Made by a program: the position numbers and the translations under genes. The notes under the pieces were generated by a model. The model ran no database searches and was not told where the DNA came from. It saw only the letters and a list, made by a program, of their open reading frames with translations. This document shows, in pieces, positions 16,885 through 26,591 of a stretch of 64,000 nt of DNA (the stretch's first letter is position 1; every line of letters starts with the position of its first letter). Origin of the DNA: Pestalotiopsis fici W106-1 (taxonomy: Eukaryota > Ascomycota > Sordariomycetes > Amphisphaeriales > Sporocadaceae); contig NW_006917098.1 in NCBI RefSeq assembly GCF_000516985.1, positions 620,001 to 684,000 of the forward strand, in the 5' to 3' direction.

Positions 16885-18468
16885 GGGGTGATAGAGTTCG
16901 AGTATAGCAAACAGCTTACCAACAAGCTTGTTCCTGGTTCAGGGTCCAGATGGTTTCAACTCTTTGGGGCACATGCCTACATCATGGGCTAACGTGGGGC
17001 AACAATAACCTACGGTAGGTAACGAACGCAAACGTCCAATGGAATCCTCGGCGCATCTAGACGAGGCCCGCACTTACTTACTACATGGCTGAAATTTCCA
17101 AGCTTTCGCGTTATGGCAGCGGCGAGCCTCATTACGAATCTGGTCGCCTTTCTACCAATCAAAAGGTCTTCCGAACGAATAAACGTGGACAGCTGGGCAG
17201 AAGTTGGAAGAGTCGAGCCTTGATGTCATTGCCACCAAGTGGGCTGAGCAGCGCTGCGGCCCGCGGGGTCTCGCTCTCGGTGCAGTATGTGTGCTGTTGG
17301 GTCCCTTTCTTGCGCTACGTGTAGGTGGAGGCGCAGCTAAACCACCCACCCCAGCCCAGCCAGGCAGGCACCAACTGAAGCGTTGGCTGAAGTCCGGATA
17401 TACTGACAATAAATTTGATATTATTATCTTTAGATGCAACATTCTTCGAAGAACGCAGCATAATCCAGATCTGAATGCCTTGGTATCTTCTGATTTATCT
17501 CTACAAAGTTGGAAATGGTCTTGTATTTGTGCACCATGGTTTGCACATGTGCCTAGGTGGACCAAATACAGGAGACTTGATTGTGTACTCTGTACTCGGC
17601 ATTTCACAGTATCTCAGATATGCGTAATGTTAGTCATCATTGCCCAAGCTATTTACTTCATTACACAATAGAGTACCGGCACACTATAGTACCATGCCCG
17701 TACCCACTGTATGACTGTTTGAATTCTCCGGTGGATATGAAGACAACATCGCGGCCTCCCGCCGGTGGATCATGCCCCGGCAAATGCGGCAGCGTGGTCC
17801 ACATGCCGCTGTGCGCTACCGGAGTCGCCTATCTTCACCTGCTAAGAGGCCGCCCGCAAAATCGAAGACTTTCGAACGACTGACCCACCGAACAACACGG
17901 ACAGACGATGCCGAGGCCCGGGTTCCCCAGTATAATGGAATCTCGAGTATTCTAGTAGCAATTGTCCTTGAGAGTGCTCAGCCCCAATTTGAACAGCACA
18001 TTATCTTGGCCATGTCGACTGCTAGCTGTTCATAATCCATTATAGTCATCTCTGTTCTTTCTGAGCAATGACTCACATATTTCATGGTGACACGGCGACC
18101 GTGATTTCCAGGAAGACGTAATGATTATGAATACCCACATCCACTGGGTTTGCTTCTTGATGTCCAAACGCCAGCCTGGAAGAACGAAAGGAAAATCCAA
18201 ACGGCAAGCACTTACACAGACAAGACCAAATTGCACTCGTTCGTCACGGGTCGAATAATTTGTCCCTCAATGCAATTCAATTTTGATTTCCCTTTGCGTC
18301 AGTGACTAAGTACTCGACGTTTTCTCATCATAATGGTACAAACGTAAACTAGGCGTTCCGGCCTCCATGGTTCGAAAGAAAAAAAAAGGCAAATCCTGCG
18401 CACAAACGCCCTCATAGTGTCGCCATCATGAATACATGTTCCCTCCTATGTTCTCTTCTTTCTGCTTC
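16885..18468. other. Intergenic region, no gene seen
   Basis: About 1.6 kb between the assembly gap and the small secreted protein gene. Open frames reach about 150 codons but lack a proper start, domain or splice structure. I cannot support any feature here. Confidence 0.45.
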
Positions 18469-19274
18469 CTAGTCGCAAATGGCATTCCAGCCGCCGACCA
18501 TGGTCTGGTTGCCAGCCACAAAGGTCTCGGGGAACAGACTGTTGCAGAGAATAATTGATTAGCAGAAGAGAAAAGAAAAAGCAAAGAAGGAAAAACGTGG
18601 GACAATGATTTAGACAAACGTGCCCAAACCGAGCCGCATGTGAAACAGGGTCGAAATAAGAAACGACTTACAGCTCAGTGTAGCAAGTGCAAGAAGAACC
18701 GACCTGGCCGCCGACTGCAAATCACGGGAATTAGCAACAATGATTTTCATACATGGTGGATTATCATTCGGTAAAGAGACTTACTGTACTCGACAAAAAA
18801 GCTCGAGCCTCCAGGAGCAGAGTTGCATGTGTATTGACACTTGAACTGGGCATAGGCAAAGCCAGTCTCCTTGGGGTCAGGAACACCATATGTCTGTAAG
18901 TGATTTTCTCTGTCAGCCTCGGCGGTCCTTCCCGCGTTGTCTACAAGGTAGATTTGGCGTAGAACAAGTAAAATGGAAAGAACATATCAAAACAGGATAA
19001 GACATGGCAGGAGTTTGATAGATGGAAATGAGAGAACTGTTGTACTCACATAGGTAGCGGCAACGTGCTGGCTGGCCCAGGTAGCCTCCGGCTTGTATCC
19101 CACGCCCGACTGAATGACGGTGGGCTCGGCCGGGGCGTAGTTGATCGTGTAGCCGGCAGTGACGACGGGTGTACCGGTTGTGCAGTAGGCCGAGGTAGTG
19201 GAGGGGCCAAAGTCGACGGGAGAGGCAGTAGCAGCCGCTACGAGGGCTGCCAAGGGAGCAAAGATCTTGATCAT
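18469..19274 (-). CDS. Small secreted cysteine-containing protein
   Basis: Four short exons, 19274-19050, 18893-18785, 18714-18672 and 18538-18469, join in frame to a 148-residue protein. The N-terminus is a clear secretion signal: MIKIFAPLAALVAAATAS with probable cleavage near residue 18. The mature chain has six cysteines, among them FKCQYTC and SSCTCYTE, which could form disulfides. It also has one N-glycosylation sequon (NQT) near the C-terminus and ends in GGWNAICD. Every intron has GTGAGT/GTAAG donors and CAG or AG acceptors. I do not recognise a named domain. It could be a cell-wall-associated or effector-type extracellular protein, but nothing in the sequence proves either. The dense introns in so short a gene are notable. 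Confidence 0.75.
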
Positions 19275-20004
19275 CGTGATGGACTGTTGTGAGTGTGTAT
19301 TTGCAAATGTGTTCCGTTGATATGCAAATGAGGTGTGCGGCAGGCAGGTGTATGTACCTGGTCGAATGTTGTTGCTTGTCGTAAGTAGATGAAGTGGGTA
19401 AGGTTAGGTAGGTTGAACCAGGAACAGCCCAAGTTAAATAAATTTAATGACTGTCAATTGTGAAAGAGCGAGAATTTAAAATTGCTCTTGCAGTGAATCG
19501 ATGGCTTATAGTTATGTTGGTCGATTGAGCCTGGACAGATCTAGACCAGATAGTTGAGTCGTCAAAATTTGTGTCACGGTTGGCTGCATCCACACACAAG
19601 ATGGGCAAGAGGAACCCTCTACTTAGGCCGCATTAATGTAGAGTGCAATTGTAGGACAAGCCAACATTTATGAATGATGAGGCCAATAAGCCAGGTAGGC
19701 AGAACCATTTAGTTGGTGAAAAAGATGGCTGCCAACGTCATCCCAGATAATACGGAGGATCAATTCCCAGCGCCATGTATCACCCATATGTCGCTTCTCA
19801 GGCGTGCACAAAATTTCTCAGGTAGATGGTGCTTCTCAGCTGCCGTGACCAAAGAGGAGGAAAAGTCTCTCTTTTTTTTTTCTCCTCACTCCTCACGGCC
19901 CAACCATACAAGACATTAGTCTTTTGTTCCCCTTGATGGTGGGCAATTGTTCAAGAAGGTGTCGGTACTATATAAATGAAGTCTCTCCAAATGCGAACCG
20001 GATG
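19275..20004. other. Promoter-side intergenic region
   Basis: About 730 bases upstream of the small secreted protein gene. Short direct repeats (AGGTTAGGTAGGTT near 19410) and a T-run near 19870 are visible; no gene is supported. Confidence 0.4.
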
Positions 20005-20274
20005 TTACCCCAATACCCCTAGTATGCGACCTTCTGTAGGAAGAAATTGTTGAATGGGACACTTTTTGCATTTACCGTTGGGACACACATAATCCTTCTT
20101 TTTGAGATTGCAGCACCAATGAAAATCCCTGGTTCTGGGAGCCAACGCCCAGTTCATATCATGTATGCTTGCAAACTCGCCACCCCCCTGGGACGGATAT
20201 GGGCATTCGGTGCAGAGGATTCCTTTCAATGCACCATTTACATGCATAGGCAAAATCCAGTCATCCTTGTCAGG
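20005..20274 (-). CDS. Possible cysteine-rich protein, 3' exon only
   Basis: An open frame of 89 codons plus stop that begins right after an intron-like end (ATATCAG) at 20275. It reads PDKDDWILPMHVNGALKGIL, then CTECPYP, HWCCNLKKKDYVCPNGKCKK and CPIQQFLP: seven cysteines, several in closely spaced pairs. A strong donor (GTAAGTTATT) lies about 90 bases upstream on the same strand, with a CTGAC branch-like site, suggesting a preceding exon ending in ...EPFSICA. That exon hits an in-frame stop 11 codons further up, so the 5' end is unresolved and the gene may be broken. There is no recognised family. Confidence 0.35.
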   Translation of the reverse strand, partial: PDKDDWILPMHVNGALKGILCTECPYPSQGGGEFASIHDMNWALAPRTRDFHWCCNLKKKDYVCPNGKCKKCPIQQFLPTEGRILGVLG

Positions 20275-20809
20275 CTGATATCATTTTGACCATCTCGAAA
20301 GCATCTGTTTTATTCACTTGAGGCAGAGGTTGCACGAATTGGTCAGAAGTATCGAATAACTTACGGCACAGATCGAGAAGGGCTCAAGGACTCGGTGTCA
20401 ATTCGCAAGATGGCCGCTTTGAGTAGAGTATTTCAGGACACGACAGTTACGCAGTCAGCCGTGGCTCTTGACAGAGAGCATGGAGGGAGGGGGGCTGCCA
20501 GGAAGCTTACTTCAACATCCCACCTGTCATTTAACGAGGACTCCTGCAGTCGTCATTGGATAGCGGTGCCGTGCCTGAGATTGCCGCCAGGGGTATCATT
20601 GCTTATTTGGAGCATTGGTGATCGAGAGCGCGCCGGATTGATCGTTGCGAGCGAAAAGTTATCAAAACGTGGCAGCTGAATCGCTGCATTCCTGTGTGCA
20701 CGTCTTTGGAATATAAAGCAAAGAAAATTGCGAGATTCGAGTAGCGAACTCTATAAACCTAATATAGTTTGATATACTAACGATTATATTGAGATAGATT
20801 TCATGGCTT
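20275..20809. other. Intergenic region with possible upstream exons
   Basis: Contains the donor-like signals (minus strand, near 20365 and 20510) that may belong to the cysteine-rich gene, but no complete exon chain with a start codon could be assembled. Confidence 0.3.
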
Positions 20810-22189
20810 TCAAGGATCATAGGGCGAGCGAGCCCGATGCCCACTGAGAGGCACACCCCCATCCTCAGTCACCAGAATCGGGTCCTCGAGCCGCACGCCA
20901 AAGCCCTTGTTCCAGCCAATCTCTCCCGCCTGCTCTGCCGTAACGTAAATGCCCGGCTCATTGGACACGACCTCGCCGAGCTTGAGCTTTTCCTTGTTGG
21001 CGCCGTTGAGGTACGGATGTTCGTGCATCTCGAGCCCGAGACCGTGGCCGAGCCGGTGCGTGTAGTAAGGGCCGTAGCCCGCCTTGCGCACGACCTCGCG
21101 CGATGCGGCATCGACTACCGAGCACGTCTCATTGGCGTGCATGAGATTGAATCCGGCAGCCTGCGACGCGTGCACCGTATCCCAAATGCTCATGAGCTCG
21201 GCACTGACGGTTGCGCCGTTGGGCAGCAGCGTGCGCGTCACGTCGCTGCCATAGCCATGCAGGATGGATCCAATGTCGATGAGGACAAACTCGCCATTGC
21301 TAAGCGTCTTGCCGTGCTTGCCGCCGTGCGGGTACGCAGCCTGGTCACCAAAGAGCACAATGGCCCAGAATCCCTCGCCGACGCCGCCGCGCTTGAATAG
21401 GTTGTGGGCGACCGTGGTAATGGTCTCCTGCGTCGTGTCGAGCGACAGGCAGCTCTGCAGCGATCGGACCAGCTGCAGGGTGTACGAGTTGATGCCGCGC
21501 AGAATGGCAATCTCAGACTCGGTCTTGACGGCACGAAGTGATTGCACCTTCTCCGACATGGGCACCACCTCGACGCCGGCCTTTTGCAGTCCCGCGGCAA
21601 TCATGTACCTGGTGTGCTCGTCGATCATAACCTTGGACAAGCCCGTCTCGCGGGCAAATACCTCGTAGGGCGACTCCTCCTCGGGCCAGGCAATGACCTT
21701 CTTGTCCTCATAAACCATGTTCAGCCCAGCGATACGGCCAGCCTCGAACTTGGGTACCAGGTAGGAGAACTGCGCATCCTTGTCCAGGATCATGAGAAAT
21801 GGTCGCTCCGACAACTCAAAGGTGTACGAAATGTTGGCGTAATACGTCGTAGAAGCTGATGGCTCGGCCACAAAGGCATCAACACCTGCATCACGGAGCG
21901 CCGCCGCCAAACGGGCCTGGCGCTCAAGAAACTCGGAGCGCTCAATCGGGTCCACGGCGAGGAGCGCCGTATTGGGCTTCAATAAATTCCAGGCGCAATC
22001 TTCGAGTGCCGAGGCCGCCGAGGCTGGTGGGTTTAACTTGTGCCAAAATTGCCAGTAAAAGTAGACCGCGTATACAAGGAGTGCTCTGAAGTACCAGTTA
22101 AAAATCACCGCCTTGACGCCTCTCTTCTTTGGAGGTCCGACGTGATCGGGTGGCGCGTCGCTCTGGTCCTTTCCCTTGATAGTCGCCAT
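20810..22189 (-). CDS. Membrane-anchored M24 metallopeptidase (Xaa-Pro peptidase-like)
   Basis: A single-exon gene of 459 residues. A hydrophobic segment at about 27-49, preceded by the basic stretch KKRGVK, suggests a type II signal anchor. The creatinase-like N-terminal domain covers about 75-210 and the pita-bread M24 catalytic domain about 225-450. All five metal ligands of the family are present in order: Asp305 (VLIDIGS), Asp316 (GSDVTRT), His382 (RLGHGLG), Glu411 (NEPGIY) and Glu435 (GVRLED), plus the conserved YPHGG loop. Family members cleave X-Pro bonds at peptide N-termini or dipeptides. An intact active site and predicted luminal or extracellular orientation point to an active, membrane-tethered enzyme; the substrate is not knowable here. 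Confidence 0.9.
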   Translation of the reverse strand: MATIKGKDQSDAPPDHVGPPKKRGVKAVIFNWYFRALLVYAVYFYWQFWHKLNPPASAASALEDCAWNLLKPNTALLAVDPIERSEFLERQARLAAALRDAGVDAFVAEPSASTTYYANISYTFELSERPFLMILDKDAQFSYLVPKFEAGRIAGLNMVYEDKKVIAWPEEESPYEVFARETGLSKVMIDEHTRYMIAAGLQKAGVEVVPMSEKVQSLRAVKTESEIAILRGINSYTLQLVRSLQSCLSLDTTQETITTVAHNLFKRGGVGEGFWAIVLFGDQAAYPHGGKHGKTLSNGEFVLIDIGSILHGYGSDVTRTLLPNGATVSAELMSIWDTVHASQAAGFNLMHANETCSVVDAASREVVRKAGYGPYYTHRLGHGLGLEMHEHPYLNGANKEKLKLGEVVSNEPGIYVTAEQAGEIGWNKGFGVRLEDPILVTEDGGVPLSGHRARSPYDP

Positions 22190-23121
22190 GTTTGCGGTTG
22201 CCGAACCTGATCTGGCTGATCGATCGTCGACAATGACTGGCTGGTAGTGACAGGTAGGAATTGTTGATGTTTGCTATCTACCAGCAGAGGTAGCCAAGGG
22301 CGATACCTAGCTGCAGCCTAGTACAGCCGACGGGTAACTGCGGTCTTTATCGGGGCTGTGAATCAATGTGGAGCATCTGGATCCATGAGACGTCACATGA
22401 AGAAGGCACTTACAGTTCGATGGCAGCAACGGTTAGATTAGGGAAATAATGCACAGATATGCATTGTAGAAATACGAAAGAGGTCATTATAGCGTACTCT
22501 GATGCATATAACTCTTATACCAATGTTTATACTAACCTGTAAGCATTGCGCGGCATATTATTAAGTTTGATAGATGTTGAAATACAGAGAGCATGGGCAG
22601 CGCATTCACAGCACCCCGGTCAGCGCTATCTCTACCTATGTAGGCATCTTTCAGCACATACATTTTCAAGTACCAATCACCAATCAGCTGCCAGTACCGC
22701 TACGTACCTACAAATGAACTGGTGCTATACCCGTGCAAGAAACATCAGCTCCCAATCATCTGGTTACCTGCTTCATATTTCACTTCATAATAGAAGATGT
22801 CGCCGCGAAGCAAGATGTGCTTTTGGATTTGTGACTGTGCAGCAACCTCTTTTAATCAAAGGTTCGACCAAGTCTGGTCTAATATCAAGCATAATTTGCG
22901 GCAGCTGCAATCCTGGGCTCAATATTTAGGTGTGACGTAGTAAAGACAAACATGAGCACTTGTCTTGTCCCTCGATATTTCCATCACAAAATCGAGCATT
23001 GTTTTTATTCACTGGTGGGAGTGTCGAGTCCTAAATCTCTTTCTCAGAAGTCGGCCGTGTCTTGCTGTCAATTTGCACATCTTGCAGCATTGCTTCCACC
23101 TAAGAAATACCAACTCAAAAG
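22190..23121. promoter_or_regulatory. Divergent intergenic region
   Basis: About 930 bases between the divergently oriented M24 peptidase and the vacuolar protease gene. Both promoters must be here. It is AT-rich in the middle, and no specific site stands out. Confidence 0.4.
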
Positions 23122-26095
23122 ATGGCTAATCCGTTCGCTTTCAGACCAGCGCAGGTCACTTTTTGGGTCATCATATACTTCCTGCTATTGGTTCCGCTCA
23201 TTTATTTACATGACTCTGTGCCTGATGCACCGAGCCTTTCACCTGCGCCTGGCATCAATCTCACTCAGGCTTGGTCGGATTTGATGGTATTGACCAACGA
23301 CTTTCACCCTTTCAACAGCCATGAGAATGATGCCGTTCGTGACTGGCTCCTGGATAGACTGAAAGATATCCAACGACAGAATGATGCCGGGATTTCTATG
23401 GTGATCTTTGACGACAATGTCAGCAATGTCACCGTGGTGGACTCGTCCAACCAAGGTTCAGCCCCAGTACTGATCGGGTCGCGATCCAAGGCCCAAAATA
23501 TCGGCACATACTACGAAGGGAACAATATTGTGGTATACATACCTGGAAAAGATGATCCACAGGGGCTCTGGAAAGAGCATGGCGATCAATCTCGAGAGAC
23601 AAGCAACTCCACCGCAAACGCTGGAGTGCTGATCAGCGCTCATTTCGACACTTCCCCAACCTCTGTAGGAGCAGCTGATGATGGCGTCGGGCTAATCTCC
23701 ATCTTGCAAATGGTCAGCTACTTTGCCCTACCAAAGAACCAACCACGGAACGGCATCGTCGCTCTCCTCAACAACAATAAAGAAGGTGGACTTTGGGGCG
23801 CCAGAGCTTTCCAAAAACATCCGCTCAAGTCTTTCTGTCGCACGTTTTTGAATCTTGATGCCGTAGGTATCGGTGGCAAAGCAGTCCTTTTGCGGGCAAC
23901 AAGTCTCGGAGCAGCAAATGCCTATAAAAGTGTCCCGAGTCCTTTTGGCACTGTCTTGTCCTCGGAGGCCTATGACTTGGGTCTTGTCGAGGGTCATACA
24001 GACTACAACATCTTTGCTACAGAACTGGGAATGCAGGGTCTCGATCTGGGGTTCTATGGTTCGCAATCTAGGTACCACACGAAAGAGGACGATGTCCAGC
24101 ACATCTCAGTGGATAGCATTTAGCACATGCTTTCCAACAGTATCGAGATTGTCAAGTATCTGTCGCGAGATTTGGAACTTCCAGACGACGAAGCCTCCAA
24201 TGGCGTCTGGTTTGACGTGCTCAGCCAAGTTTTTGTCGCCTTTGGCTTGAATGAGCTCTTTGCTGTGTCAGTCACCCTCTTGGCGGCCACTCCGCTCATA
24301 CTCCTCCTGATTGCATTCATCCTCCAACGATCGGACAAATATTACTTCTTCTCTTTCAAGAAGACTATTTGCGAAGAAGCCGTGCTTGAACCGGTCCTAC
24401 TTGATAGCACCAGGGGAATTTTCCGGTTTCCGGTTGCTGTCATCATTGCTACAGGGGTGGTGGTTGTATCAGTCATGATTTTGAATACTTACAACCCTTT
24501 TGCCATATACGCCAATGCATACACCGTTTGGGCTACGACAATATCGCTCTTTTACCTGGTGTTCTGGGCCGTCATGACAATATCGAACGACGTTCGTCCA
24601 TCTGCACTTCATCGTGGATACGTCATTTTCTGGCTTTTCACGATCCTGTGGATTGCCCTCACTATCATCACTGCATTGGAACACCAATTTCACCTCGCCA
24701 TGGGCTACCCGTTCATTCTTCTCGAGGCGGTTGTTTCCATTGCAGCGATCATCAGTTTGTTAGAATTGTGTGCATTGCCTACCAAAACCAAATTTGCACA
24801 AAGTGAGTTCTATGGAATCAAGTTCTACCCTCCACAGATTGAAATGCATATAACACTAGTATACCTATATATACTAGGTACCTATGTAGCTCATGTCCAA
24901 AACTAACCTTTTGCTTCACTCAGGCGTTCATGATGACCACGAAACTCGAGACTTTCACGCTAACCTTTCGAGTAATGGGCCGCCTGAAAATGATGAAGAG
25001 AATCATTCTGACGAAGAAGATCATTTAGAAGTCAATGAGACAAGCCCGTTGTTTCAAGGAAACAGTAATAGACACTCAAGATTCCCTTCGACTACCTTTG
25101 GCACTGTCTATCGTCAATCAATCGCATCCATCAGGAAGATGGCACCAAGACCAATAGCCCCAGAAGTTACGGCTCTGCCATTTGGTGATGAGCAAATATG
25201 GTCAGCGAAACTCCCAAGTTCCCTATGGTTTGTGCAATTCCTACTCATTGGACCGTTGTTTCTCGTGGTTATAACAAATCACGCATTAGCACTGGTTGCT
25301 TCAATAAGCCAGAGCAATGTTGGAGAAAACCACCTGTTGCCTGCCTACTTGATGCTAGCAGCTTTCAGTGCTCTCTTCATACTTCCTCTCACCCCATTCA
25401 TACACCGCGGTCAACGGCTTCTCCCATTGATCATGTTGGTCACCTGTACCATGACCATCACGTTTAATCTCATCACTTTTCCATTCGATGAATCCAACAA
25501 GTACAAGATGCATTTCTCACAAGAGGTTGACCTCAAAACTGAAAAGTCTGTTATTCATTTCATAGGAGTGGAGGAACATGTCCGTTACGCATTGACCAGG
25601 CTCCCATCTGCCATGGGCCAAGAAATTGTTTGTATTCCTCAAAAGCCCGGCAGTCATGGTCTCGACATCTGCTCGTTCGACGGATCCGATATGATGCCAG
25701 ATCTTGGCGAAAAGAGGGTCAATAGCTGGGTATCATTCAGCTCCTCCAGAGATGGCAAGGACATTCGATTGACAATCGATGGCGAGGAGACCAGAAAGTG
25801 TGGGATGGATTTCTCCAACCCCATTACCTATTTTCAAGTTGATGGCAGCGACGAAGCGGTGGAGAAAGATTACCTGGACAACATCACACTCTATCGGCGA
25901 AGTTGGGACACGCCGTGGAATGTGCAAGTCAAATTAGCCACAGATGAAGAAGTCGAAGTTCGAGTATGGTGTGAATGGGGCGAATTCCGTCGCTTGCCCA
26001 TCTTGGAAGAGGCTGTACATTATCTGCCTGAGTGGGTGACACTCACATCGTTTGGGAATAATCTCCTATACGGCTCCCGTACCTATACAGTTTAG
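23122..26095 (+). pseudogene. Vacuolar membrane protease (M28 family, Pff1-like) interrupted by an in-frame TAG
   Basis: Two exons (23122-24802 and 24924-26095) would give 950 codons, the normal length of fungal vacuolar membrane proteases. One TAG at 24121-24123 interrupts codon 334, in a place where relatives have tryptophan (SLWHMLS; here DSI-stop-HMLS). Before it lies one N-terminal membrane helix and the M28 peptidase domain: SAHFDTS and AADDGVGL keep the metal-binding His and Asp, and SRYHTKEDD keeps the late His. The catalytic loop, normally NNGEED, reads NNNKEGG (Lys220-Glu221), so the general-base glutamate is lysine. NLEG has become NLDA. After the stop, the polytopic membrane region, the intron and the C-terminal luminal domain remain open to the normal end. 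So it is broken or very recently broken, or read through; a base-call error (TGG to TAG) is the main alternative for the stop only. Confidence 0.82.
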
Positions 26096-26591
26096 TGCAG
26101 ACTAGAAGATTACAAATTGCCTACATTGCATACCATATCATACACAGCAGTCACTATCCATCTGGTAGCACTGAAGCCCACAGGTACGAAGTGCTACATG
26201 AACAAAATTGAAGTAATCACGGTGTCACGAAACGCCTGCTGGGCGAGGAAACGAAATCCAACAGTGCCACGAAAAGCTCTCTCAGGTGCTGCAATATTCA
26301 CTTTAGTCTCTCGGCAGGTCTCGAAATATTTCGAGAGCGATGCAGCAGAGCTTTCCCTATGATACAGAAAGGTTCTTTTAGTTACTACTTGTTTTATTAC
26401 ACGAGTCAATACCAGCGGACTATGTGCCCTGGTCTGCTTTGCAAAGAATACCTAGTATTAGTGCGGACCTTTTGACTAAGAAAATGGCAATCAGTGGTAC
26501 AGGATATCAACGTCAAATAGCCTTTTGTTGTTAGTGCCGCGAAAGAAATGATCCGATTTCAAAGCCGCCACATCCAAGCACCAGGAGGCAT
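26096..26591. other. Convergent 3' region
   Basis: About 500 bases between the ends of the protease pseudogene (+) and the BBP gene (-). It contains the 18-base palindrome listed next; no gene. Confidence 0.5.
26319..26336. repeat. Perfect 18-base palindrome
   Basis: TCTCGAAATATTTCGAGA is fully self-complementary. It sits between two convergent gene ends, so it may simply be part of a 3' UTR hairpin or a symmetric protein site; there is no direct evidence of function. Confidence 0.6.

Noticed and set aside
24124..26095. Second half of the vacuolar protease as a separate membrane-protein gene
   Set aside because: Same frame, same family and correct total length when joined to the first half; it is one gene cut by a single stop.
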